64,000 bases of DNA, taken from Eutypa lata. Taxonomy: Eukaryota; Ascomycota; Sordariomycetes; Xylariales; Diatrypaceae. Below, one piece after another: positions 1-10,368 of this stretch. The notes beneath the pieces were generated by a model. The model saw nothing but the letters and a program-made list of their open reading frames with translations. It was not told the DNA's origin and did not search any database. The translations under genes were made by a program, and so were the position numbers. The stretch spans positions 5,580,001 through 5,644,000 of the forward strand of contig JAKULF010000003.1 in the NCBI GenBank assembly GCA_022661535.1, read 5' to 3'. Within the stretch, counting starts at the first letter, position 1; every line of letters begins with the position of its first letter.

Positions 1-868
1 GTAGTAGGTTGTTATCTGGAGACGTAGGTCTGCCATCTTGATTCGTCTGGCGTCGGACTCTGGGGAGGTACACTACAATATCTAGTGTCAGTAATTGCCT
101 TTTTTTTATTTAATTAAAATATGGATTGTAGCGAGACATGAGAGTAAGACTTATTTTGAAACATGACCCCTTTGTAACTCCGAGTACTAAAATTAGCTAG
201 GAAAAAGAAGAAAATAACTTACAGCGGCGCATGAACAGACAAAATTCTAATTGGCCAGTCTAGCTTGTCGCTGAGCCTTGGTGAGGTAAGGAGAGTCTTG
301 AAGGTAATTGATAGTCAGTTCCTCGTTCTGCGAAATGGCGCGAAGAGCATAAAGGGTCATTGCGTTCTCGTCCTGGTTCCAGTAAATGTAAGTGTTGGGC
401 TTGCAACTATCAACAGCGATTGTTAGTTAGTTTCTATAGATCATGAACAACACGCAAATCGTGTAGATATCGAACTGACCTATGGTTCAGGGCGGAGATG
501 GCTAGGCCTAGAGCGCACCCAACTCCCTGGCCTTCGATGCTGTTGTACCTAACGATGCTCTGGAGTCTTCCCGTGGCCACCATTTGCATGTCCCTCATGT
601 CAGATGCGGGCAGAGTAAGACAAATGTCTCCAGATCCAGCGAACAATGTGACAAAATACCCCTTGAGGTATTCCGGGATCTGTTTGAAGTCATGGTGGAA
701 CTGCTGGTAGGCATCATTGCGCGAGTCGTACAAGAGAACTGTGGTCTCGGAGTAGATCCGGAGGCCTGTGGGGAGACTAACAGCGGCAAAAGCGCCAAAG
801 GATGAGTCCGGATAAGTACAACCATTATTGACCATAAGATTATGGTTCAACCTGAACGAGATCCTCAT
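1..868 (-). pseudogene. SET-domain protein, partial at left edge, with in-frame TAG
   Basis: Likely a SET-domain (lysine methyltransferase-like) protein of the fungal SET/post-SET class. Exon 1 is 868-480, intron 479-407, exon 2 406-223, intron 222-73, and exon 3 starts at 72 and leaves the window. The first splice rebuilds the SET signature NHSCKPN, followed by EELTINYL. After the second splice comes the cysteine motif CSCAAC of a post-SET region and then SPESDARRIK. Between SET and post-SET, codon 183 is TAG (247-249), in a context where CAG (Gln) would read ANQNFVCSCAAC. Splice sites and frame on both sides are intact, so this is either a recent nonsense allele, a sequence error, or a protein ending after SET. 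Histone specificity cannot be inferred; this SET subgroup is large in moulds and mostly uncharacterised. SET identity is firm, functional status is not. Confidence 0.72.
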
Positions 869-3078
869 CCTGGGGGGAAGGGGGGCGATTGCTTGAAGAT
901 GGGGCAGACTTTTAGGGTTTAGGTAGTGGTATGGGTTCTGGCAAGTCTTGGAGCTCTTGTAACTAGAAGGTTCTTGATGATATAGCCACCTTTTAGAAGT
1001 GGTATACAGAAGATGACATTGGAAGTGAAGGATGCGGCAGTAAGAGAGAGAGAGGTAAATGGTGCGGTAGTAATAGAGAGAGAGGTTGATGAAGGGAATT
1101 GGGAACCAGAAGGTTGCCCTATCGTGATGGTTGTTTCCAAGTAAACAAACCAGCGTTTACGTGTGGTGTTTTGATTTTAACCTGTTAGGCAACGCCCTGC
1201 ATACCACAAAACATGCCTGTGGGCTGTATCGTATAACAACGGTTACCACTGCGCAGAATTTGTGGGTAGATGTAGGAAGAAGCAGTCTCCCTTAATGGTT
1301 ACCGGTGGATAGGGGCTGCGTTGGGGAGACAGACGGGGGGTTGTATCGTAGCAGCGTAGCCTTGCGTCAACTAATTATATATCTCGCTGACTAGGGGGGA
1401 AGCTTCTCTTGCTCGCGATTCCTACCTGCCATTACGAGACTTGCGTTTACGGGGGCTTTCCTGAAGGGCAGAATAAATGCAGGAAGCGTTCTAAAAAGTT
1501 CCCCTTTGTTCGTTGCAAGAAAATGGACGGAAGCAAATAAATACTGAGAAACAAAAAGGGGCAGTGTGTTAACCACACAAGCTGCATAATATCTTGAAAC
1601 CCACTCTCAAGCGTCTGCACTCGGTTCACAAACATCGTTTATAACTGTGATCTTAACTAGGCAGGCACGTATTATACCTTCCAGTGAACCTATCCTATTG
1701 ATGGTCATCGTTGTACACTTGTGTCTTCAGGTGCAAAGTATTAAAACACTTTGTGTGCCTACCCTCACAGTATATACTCTCTAGATTAAACTAGATTTGG
1801 TGCTTCTCTATGCAGGCCGTCCACACAGCAAGCCCGTACTATGGCCACGAATTTGTCACTAGGCTGAACTTCAATCCTCATGAAGCCCCTTTTCGTGCCC
1901 GGATTGGCAATCTGTCCATGATAACATACTATTCTCAGGTGATGCTCTGGCATATAATCTGAACGACTGGTAACTTCGAGGGTGATATATGGCCTTTTAT
2001 AAACCCACATGGTTGAATTTTTTTGCACCGTCGAAAACGTGAAGTCATACATGGAAAAATTGTTCAACCCTAAGTCTAGACAGGAGTGTCGTCACATCAT
2101 GCCATTGCCTATGTGGATTACGTGCCCTGAATAGCCTTCTCGTAATTGAATCGATATCATGGGCGCTTGGGGCCATAAGTATATGGGAAAATCTAGATCG
2201 ATTGAGACGAGGCACGTCAAATGAACAATGGAACGATTAAGGGCCAATTGTGATCATCAAAAGCGAGATAACGAAACACTTCATAGCTTGAAATATATAG
2301 TCGAAGCTTGGAAATAATACCGGGTTTTCCAGACTAGCTGACCAGGACGCGTAACCCGCAACGTCATTAGGCCGAGCTCTGGACCCACCCCTTTTCCGGT
2401 AAGAATCGGCGCTGCAGGGCCCCAGATCACACACACCAAGGGAGACGGCCAACGACCGAGCCGGTTCGTCCTCCAATTTTAGCCCGGAGGTTACGTGGCC
2501 GACTGTTGTATGTAGATCTTGGAACGAGGAGTTAGTACATAGGTTAGAAAGCAGTGGTCGCATGCATTTTTTTTGTACTACTAACTATTAGCTAATAATC
2601 AACCCGTTCCATTCCTTCCGTTCTACTGTTATAATAATGTTGGAACTGTTTCCTTGTGATACCTATCGTGGGTATACCTACATACGTTTCAGGAGGTCCC
2701 GAGAGATCGGTTAGAGCGGCTAGGGACACCCCAGTTTGATTCATTGGGCTGTGACAATCGCCATAAAAATTGAAACGAGGCATGGTTAATCAACGTACGG
2801 CTGTTTTGATCGGACCTTGTGAGTTCTGACGAACAACAGAAGCAAACAGGTTGGCCCGCCATAATAAATGCGTCATCTCACTTAGTCTAGCTTGCTTGCT
2901 AACGTACGTAGATGCAGCGTGCTTCTCCGCCACGATTCACACCCACCCACTTTCCGAGGTCCCTTTAATGATATTTCGTTTCAATTGTTATTTACAACTG
3001 CTGCTGCCAGGCACTTTGTATAAACATCTCTTTTAATGAACTATCTTGCCTGAATGTGTCTCTGCTGGATCATTGGCC
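869..3078. other. Intergenic, no convincing gene
   Basis: About 2.2 kb of mixed, partly AT-rich sequence between the 5' end of the SET gene and the GT31-like gene. Short minus-strand frames exist (for example 1786-2067, 93 codons, opened by a stop just upstream), but none has a recognisable domain or convincing splice partners. I see no RNA gene or long repeat. Confidence 0.5.
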
Positions 3079-4506
3079 ATGTATCTTTCAAAGATCTCAT
3101 CGACTCCTGTGCCCTCGGTCAACTCACGATTTGTATATCGGATTGTCAGTGTCATTTTAGGATTTCTCATTTTCCACCAGCTTCTCCAAATCCGCCACTC
3201 GTTTCCCACTTGGCTTCCCAGTTGGAAACATAGCGCCACTCAGCCTCCTTGCGGCGACTATAGCCTCAGTGGCCTCGAAGATGTCCTAGTGGTCCTCAAG
3301 ACCGGAGCCAACGAGGCGCCCGAAAAGCTTCCCGCCTCCTTCGCCAGTACCCTGCGCTGCACACCGAACTATGTCATCTACTCGGATTTCGAAGAGACTA
3401 TCGGCGGGCATCATGTTCACAACGCCCTCGATGAGGTGAACCCGGAAATCGTGGCGACGCATCCCGAGTTTGAGTATTACCGCCTTCTCCAAGAGCATGG
3501 AAGAGACGCCTTCACGGAGGCACAGCTAGCGGAATGGTCGTCGGCCGCGAACACTATTAATGGGCGCGATAGTCCGGGATGGAGGTTGGACAAGTGGAAA
3601 TTCTTACCAATGGCCGAGAAGGCACTCAAGCAGCGACCGGAGACGAAGTGGTTTGTCTTCATCGAAGCGGATACTTACATCATTTGGAAGAACATCATCA
3701 AATGGCTTTCCTACTTCAACCCTTCCAAGCTGTACTACATGGGCCTACAGATGTCGGTTGGCAACATCATCTTCGCGTACGGCGGTGCCGGGTTCATTCT
3801 CTCGAAACCGGCCTTGGAGGCACTGGTGGAGCATCGCAGCTCGAGCTTGGAGTATTACGATAATTTCACCGCGAACCACTGGGCGGGCGACTGCGTGATG
3901 GGCAAAGCTCTGAAAGATGCTGGCGTACCCCTCTTCTGGTCGTGGCCGACTCTCATCAGCGAGAACCCTGCAGCGATGAACTTCGAGGATGAATTCGGCG
4001 GCATGAAGACCAAGAGGCTCTGGTGCCACTACGCCGCTACTTACCATCATCTCAGCCCTGAAGAGGTTCTTGGATTGTCTGATTTTGAGGAAGAGTGGAA
4101 TGCCGAGGTGAGTGCATATACCTATCCATGTGCGATTGCCGAAAATATGAACTGACCCATGCATGTTTAGTCTTCTGCGATGATACGCCACAAGGATGTG
4201 TTCCGATATCACGTTCTTCCTCACATTCGATCGCAATACGACGACTGGGATAACCTATCTAGTACCGAACAAAGCACCGACAGCTCCTTCGAGGAATGCC
4301 GCCAGACCTGTGAGAGCCAGTCGGACTGCATCCAATTCTCGCTCTCAGGCCGGACATGTAGGACAGGGACTATTATCAAGCTAGGGCGTCAACGTTTCGC
4401 AACTACGGACGAGCGGGTAGTCTCCGGATGGATGATCGATCGCGTTCATGAGTTCGTCGAGCGCAACGATGCGTTGTGCAAACACGAGGAATGGGTGCTT
4501 CCTTGA
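3079..4506 (+). CDS. GT31-like type II membrane glycosyltransferase
   Basis: Predicted Golgi/ER type II glycosyltransferase of the fungal GT31-like (fringe/beta-1,3-galactosyltransferase-like) group. Exons are 3079-4107 and 4171-4506, with a 63-nt GTGAGT...TTTAG intron in phase 0, giving 454 aa. The frame is open a little further upstream, but the first ATG is at 3079. A short cytosolic tail is followed by one membrane segment at about residues 21-38, then the lumenal catalytic part. The acidic metal-binding motif EADTY is at about 196-200, preceded by WFVFI as in this family, with a GGAGFILSKPAL stretch after it. The C-terminal exon carries a cysteine-rich segment (EECRQTCESQSDC) resembling a small PAN/apple-like module. 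Acceptor and donor sugars cannot be told from sequence. Confidence 0.85.
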
Positions 4507-6341
4507 GCAGTTAACGACTTTGCCCTAGTCATACCCGCTATGTCGCTATACCGCTATTTGGGGGAGAGGGGGACCTTCGACCTCCGAGAGAGCTATTCGA
4601 CGATATAGCCGCACTAATATTCGACCACTTTGCCGCCGCTGAAGTTGCATGCTGCAACTTATGGAGCTATGCGCTGGATAAGCCGAGTTCCTATAAGTAA
4701 CGATCCGCAAAGAAAAGAAAACGAATGCTGCGCCGCAGAGATGGAGTCGGTTCCACACAAGCACAGAAGACCGTGTACGCATATTCAGCCTGGAAAGCAC
4801 AAACCACCAGTCTTAGATGTACACTATTACACGAATGAGGATATCTTCTTGAGTCATTCTCGGATCTGGTGTTGAATAACCAGGCATGATACGCAGTGCA
4901 GGAACCATTAGGGGAAAGGAGGTGAAGGGCAACGTCATACGATACGGAGGCAGGGTATAATAGGCTAACTGGCATGTCTACTTCGTACTTACGAGGAGAT
5001 ATACCTCAAAGCCCTAGTTGTTAGAGTTGGCTGCCATTGTGTCGGATATTAGGCTGACCTTGAAGTTGTGGGAACGTCGTATTCACTAGACAGGGTTGAT
5101 ACAACCGCCGTTGGTCACACCTAAAAGCCGAGGACACGCGCTCCCTTATATAGCAACATGAATCACAAAAAGTGAAGACATCGTTACTCAAGTGTTTGAC
5201 CAAAGTGGCAAAGCCATTGATCTTGTGTAATACTAACCATGCTTTGAAGGGATGATATATGTTTGTTTGCGTAGAAGTGACGCAGTAAATAAAGTTCGTA
5301 TTACCAAATTCTACATGTCTTGGATTACATAACGGAATACCTAGACTTCGTACTACTGTACGTTCTAGCGGCCTGCTAGCTCTAGTCTGAATATTCAAAT
5401 GATCGCTTTAGTTACATGAAGGTTGAGCTCACAACTCATCAACATTGAACCTGAGCATCGATGCCATTTACTACGATAAACCCATCATATTTACTTCATA
5501 GTTCAGATGTCATTTTTAGATCATGTAACATCTCTAACAGCAATAGTCCAAGAGGCAATAGGATTTGTTTCAATAGATGTAATGTCATTAATTAAGAAGG
5601 TGAATATTCTATCACAGTAATACGATAGTTTCATTAAAGTAATATCCATAAGAACGCTCCAGTAACTAGTTATGCAGGTACATAGCAGCATAGTTAGTTC
5701 TAACCGGGGTAAATATGTGCCTTGGAAGCAGGCGTGCAACAAAACAACACAAGAATGCAGGTCTCGTTTTATGATATTGCAACTGGAAAGTGGCGGTGTT
5801 TCAATTCCAAGCTAAATGCCTAGAAGATCCATGTGATTGGCCAAGATTGCATGATTTGTCCCTGTCCAAAAATAACACCATCAAGGACCAAGAAGAACCA
5901 TCAAGGAGCGGAGGCTCGGGGTGACAATGGTCCAAAGCACTAACTCGTAGCTTACCATTCACTAACCCATTTTAGGTAAGTCTCAAGGCCTCCTGCTATT
6001 CTTTCCTTCTCCTTTTCTTTGGCTTTGTTTTCTTATTCAAACTTTCGACCTTCCAACTCTTAAAACCATTCAAGGCAACCGACTGACACTCTTTTTTTGC
6101 ATTCGCTTTGGCAATTTTACATTCTTTTATTCTCCCAACCAATCTACAGCGTGTCTTTGGTAATTTCTCACACTCTTTATCTAGACCATACCTTTCGGTG
6201 CCATATTTTAAATCGCTTAGGATACATAGACGTGTGATTTGCGACGCGAGCGACTCCCATATTCCAATATCGCGCGTCCATCCCAACAGGAGCGACCAAT
6301 CTTCCATTTTATTTGACTTTTGACTACATACCATAATCACC
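4507..6341. other. Intergenic and GH17 promoter/leader
   Basis: No gene recognised. The last 350 bases before the GH17 start are rich in pyrimidine runs on the + strand (TTCCTTCTCC, TTTCTTT), usual for a strongly expressed mould promoter and leader. Small frames in 4.5-5.8 kb have no domain or splice support. Confidence 0.45.
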
Positions 6342-7745
6342 ATGCGTTTCACGACGACTCTTGCTTTGGCTTTCGCTGCCACCGCTTCCGCCGAAAACTA
6401 CCTCGGCTTCAACTCGGGAGCTACCAAGGCCGACCGATCCGCTAAGTTCAAGGAGGATTTCTTGGCCGAGTTTAAGACTGCACAGAACTTGAAGGGTGCG
6501 CCGGGCGACTTCAATGCCGTCCGGTTGTACACCAACATCCAGGCCTACTCCGAGGAGGACCCAATCTCTGCCTTCGAGGCTGCTATCGAGACCAAGACTA
6601 AGATACTGCTTGGTGTCTGGGCCTCGGGTACCGACAACATTGACAAGGAGCTTAACGCTTTGACGAAGGCCGTCGAGCAGTACGGAACTGAGTTTACCGA
6701 TCTCGTCATCGGTATCTCCATTGGAAGTGAGGACTTGTACCGTATTTCGGCTACTGGTGTTGAGAACGATTCCGGTGTCGGTAACTCGCCCACCAACCTT
6801 GTTGGCTTCATCAAGGATTTCAAGACTGCCGTCGAGGGCACCGGCCTGGCTAAGATTCCCGTCGGTCACGTCGACACCTGGGATGTCTGGGGAAACACCA
6901 CTAACCAGCCTGTCATTGACGCCATTGACTTCCTTGGTGTCGATGAGTACCCTTACTACGAGAACGGCAAGGGCAACAGCATTGAGAACGCAGGCAAGCT
7001 TTTCGGCCGGGCATACGACGCTACGATCGCCGCTGCCGCTGGCAAGCCCGTCTGGGTTACCGAGACTGGCTGGCCCGCCACCGGTCCCGACTGGGATGAG
7101 GCTGTTTCCAGCGTCGCTAACGCTAAGAAGTACTGGCAGGACATTGGTTGCAAGAAGCTCTTCAACAAGACCCCGACTTTCTGGTACAACCTCCGTGACT
7201 CTAACCCCGACAACGAGATGAAGTTCGCCGTTTCCAAGGACCTCTCCACCACTCCTATGTTCGACCTGAGCTGCGATGGCGTCGAGGATGATGACGACTC
7301 CTCTTCTTCTTCCTCGTCGGCTGTTTCTTCCGCCACCTCGAAGCCTACCGGCTCCGCTACTGGTACTTCGGCGACCGCCTCGGCCACTGGTACGAAGACT
7401 TCTTCCGATTCTCTTTCCGATTCTTCTTCTAGTGCTACTACGATTTCCTCTTCTCTTACGTCTCCTTCCGCCACGTCAGATACTAACGCAGAGCCGACAG
7501 ACGGCTCCTCCAACGGTGGATCCAGCGAGACCGCATCTCCGACCTCGACTGGCAGCGCTGGATCCGGATCTGACTCCGGGTCCGACTCCTCCAGCGGCTC
7601 GGGATCCTCCGAGGAAGCCGGCTCCACCGACTCAGCCGCGACCCCAACTGCCAGCGTCGTGGAGGGCGCCGCCTCTACCCACGTGGTCTCTGTTGCCGCG
7701 TACGCCGGTCTGGCGCTCGTTGCTGCTGCCTTCACTCTGCTCTAA
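6342..7745 (+). CDS. eglC: GPI-anchored GH17 glucan endo-1,3-beta-glucosidase (EglC-like)
   Basis: Cell-wall beta-1,3-glucanase of glycoside hydrolase family 17, acting on wall glucan during remodelling. Intronless, 467 aa. The start ATG has a good ATCACC context. Residues 1-17 form a signal peptide ending in ATASA. The catalytic domain spans about 18-310: the proton donor is E130 in GISIGSED and the nucleophile is E241 in WVTETGWP, both in the family's usual context. From about 313 on the chain is a Ser/Thr-rich, probably O-glycosylated stalk, ending in a hydrophobic tail (AYAGLALVAAAFTLL) typical of GPI attachment. Length and layout match Aspergillus EglC. Codon use is strongly biased to C in third positions, which suggests high expression. 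It may also have glucan-crosslinking activity, as some family members do. Confidence 0.93.
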   Translation: MRFTTTLALAFAATASAENYLGFNSGATKADRSAKFKEDFLAEFKTAQNLKGAPGDFNAVRLYTNIQAYSEEDPISAFEAAIETKTKILLGVWASGTDNIDKELNALTKAVEQYGTEFTDLVIGISIGSEDLYRISATGVENDSGVGNSPTNLVGFIKDFKTAVEGTGLAKIPVGHVDTWDVWGNTTNQPVIDAIDFLGVDEYPYYENGKGNSIENAGKLFGRAYDATIAAAAGKPVWVTETGWPATGPDWDEAVSSVANAKKYWQDIGCKKLFNKTPTFWYNLRDSNPDNEMKFAVSKDLSTTPMFDLSCDGVEDDDDSSSSSSSAVSSATSKPTGSATGTSATASATGTKTSSDSLSDSSSSATTISSSLTSPSATSDTNAEPTDGSSNGGSSETASPTSTGSAGSGSDSGSDSSSGSGSSEEAGSTDSAATPTASVVEGAASTHVVSVAAYAGLALVAAAFTLL

Positions 7746-8685
7746 GCACCTTAACTGGGAAATGAGCAAAGCTGGCGGGATCCTTCGTGTGTGTATGTGT
7801 GTGTAGAGGAAAAGGGCGCATTCGGGTTTACAAGGCTCTGGACATAGGGGGCATGTTAATTTGAGGTATATAGACTTTGATGGTTATGTTTTAATCAATT
7901 GCAAACAAATGTTGTAACTAATACGTTCATATTCTTCTGTATATTGGAGGTGTCAAGTTATCAGCAACTTCGATGATAAGGTATGAAAGAGGCGTGATGT
8001 TGATATCCTCAGTGACTCGTGAATCTTGGGTACGTGATTAGCCGTCACTTGGTGATCGCTAGTTAAGACTACAAACTCGAATCGCTAAAGATCCTACTAA
8101 TGCACCATGTGTCGTTAATGAAATACCGCCAGTATGTAATGTCTGAGACATGTCTGATGCTGTTGGTTTCTGGAAGCTAGCTAGCATACGACCGTCTATC
8201 TAGACACGTCATCTGGATCGTTGAAACGGTCAAACCCTAATTTGCTAGATACCTTCCTAGGCAATTATATATATATTCCTAGGGCGAGCAGCACCATCAA
8301 GCCCAGGACCATCATCACAGCCCAGGCTGACCATAATAGACGACGTCAAACAAAGTTCGGTGTACAGAGTCGCGTTAGACACGGAAGGGATGATGGAACC
8401 TTAAACCCAAATGATGTATGTACCTGCCCGCTTGTCTCATGCCCATCGCGTTACATGGATTGTTCCATGCGCCTTCCTTAAAAGTGTTGGGCACGCAAGG
8501 TCTCACCACACAGATTTGATCGATACACATAAACAGATGTCTACTTCAATCTATTTACTTTATCATACATACATACTTTATATATATATTTCTCGAGTAA
8601 CCCCAATACCCTCGCTTAAAGACATTGTGCAACATCACGGCAAAGCCAGGCAATCGATCATCGACGGCAGCACGTACAATTCAGC
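7746..8685. other. Intergenic 3' and 5' flanks
   Basis: No gene recognised. A short GT-rich run (GTGTGTATGTGTGTGT) lies just after the GH17 stop, and there are AT-rich stretches near 8.26 and 8.58 kb. The rest is unremarkable. Confidence 0.4.
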
Positions 8686-9813
8686 ATGATGATGTCCATC
8701 TTCCCATCGTATCCCTCCAACATCCTCCGGTTCTGCAGCCTAACAAATCTACTCGCTCTTCACACCATTGCCGCAGTCCACGATGACCGCCACCCCCGCC
8801 TCTTAACACCAGCAGCAGCAGCACCGGACATTGATCTCCCAGCAGGCCACGCCCACCCCGGCTGTGCGGCGCGGTCCGAGGCTCCTCGTAAGTAATTTCG
8901 TCGTTATTTTCTTCTCTTTGCTCACTGAAAGGGGTATGTATGTATGTCCAGGAGCCTTCTACTCCCGACTATTGAAAAAGAAGAGAAAAAAAAACTCGCT
9001 TCAAGATCTACAGAAAAGGAATGAATGGCTGATTCCTATATGCTACAGTGACGTTCTCCCTCGGAAGCCTGCGGTTCACGGTGTCGGGACCGACGGAGAC
9101 CGCGCGCCTCACGTTCGATCTCACGAATATCGCGACTAACTACACGAGCCGGTGCGCGATGGAAGGGCCTGAGTTGTTGGCTCCGCCTCTTGGCCCTGAC
9201 CCTGACCCTGGAGATAGTGATGGTCTCTGGTTGCCCTGTGGCGATGTCTCGGAATCGTCTGGTGTCGCTGCTAGGGGCGAGTACTGCAATTTGGAGACTT
9301 TGGTCTTGTTCAAGAGGTATGGGGGTGGTGGTGGTGGCGATGGTGATGGTGATGATGAGGAGAGTCATGCGCGGTTAGTCGTCAATCAGACGTGGTATTG
9401 TGATGATGTTAGCCCTGAGTATCCGTGCGTATTACCTATGCTACTATTTCTCGCTTCCGTGTTGTTAACGCGCCATTTCTACTCAGGATTTCCTTCAGAG
9501 GGACCTCTGACACAAAGCTCGCGAACATCGCTTGCGTCACTTCTGGTAAGTTGGTATTTATCTTGATGGTATTAGGCCCCCTTGGGCCCCCCTTGGGGGA
9601 TGAGTTTGAGGGGGTAATGTGGGCTAGGCGTTTCTGAAGTTGCTTTCCGTTTTTGGCTAATGTGCGTCTTTCTTTCTCCTCCAATTGCTAGGCCCGAATA
9701 CTGAAGAGTGCACCGCACCGGATGGGACTCTTGATGTTCACCAATGGCAGCAAAATAACCTACCTCCATTCGCTTTACACTGCCCGTCAAATGGAACGAC
9801 ATGGAGGGCTTGA
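8686..9813 (+). CDS. Small secreted protein, unknown function
   Basis: Not a family I recognise. Four exons (8686-8887, 9049-9424, 9487-9545, 9692-9813) join in frame to give 252 aa; all junctions have GT/AG ends. The N-terminus (MMMS... then CSLTNLLALHTIAAV) reads as a secretion signal, though the start could be the third ATG. The mature part has paired cysteines in separate blocks (TSRCAM, WLPCGD, GEYCNL, TWYCDD, NIACVT, EECTAP, ALHCPS) and several NxS/T sites. A GGGGGG-D/G-rich acidic linker sits mid-protein. Size, cysteines and lack of a known domain fit a secreted effector-like or wall-associated protein, which is an inference. Intron 3 contains a G/C-rich palindromic run (CCCCTTGGGGG). 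Confidence 0.6.
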
Positions 9814-10368
9814 AAGGGGTGAAGTTCATGGCTTACGCCCGGGATACTCGGAGAACTTGAAGACCTATGAATGCATGCCGTATTGAAATAAATCAAACCG
9901 GCTCCTATGTTGCTGACGTCAATTCCCATCCAGAACGATCAAATCTATTCGTAATCAGGAAATTTGGTGGTGCGCATTGGTGGCTGTGATAATATTTGTG
10001 CCCGCGCACATATATCCAATATCCTGTCAGTTAAGTTACGATGTTATCATTCTTGCATCTCTAAGCCTCATCATACGTTAGGCTCTTGCAAACATTGAAA
10101 TCTAATTATTCGACCCTAGACCCCACTTGGCTCTGACATAGATATAGCTATTGATTACACTGTATGCTTCCACGTGGCTGAGTTAACTACCTGCATCAGG
10201 ATGTCCCCTATTCATTGGCCCGATCCCCGTACCGCCAGCTAATTCCAGGATAATGAGCCTGGCGGCCTGCCATCGAATGCTGCCTTGGGCTAAAACCCTC
10301 TCTTGATAAAAAGCTTCCCCACTTGCACCATGAACAAGTGTTAGACAAAAACAGCACTCGCCAACGTC
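9814..10368. other. Intergenic, NLR promoter
   Basis: No gene recognised. Ordinary mixed-composition sequence up to the NLR start. Confidence 0.4.

Noticed and set aside
1786..2067. 93-codon minus frame as a gene
   Set aside because: No domain, no credible start context and no splice partners.
3046..3078. Upstream extension of the GT31-like gene
   Set aside because: It begins at TTG, not ATG, in a poor context; the first ATG is at 3079.
6956..7735. A 259-codon minus frame in the GH17 gene
   Set aside because: It reads the reverse of the Ser/Thr stalk, giving only Glu/Val/Ser-rich sequence.
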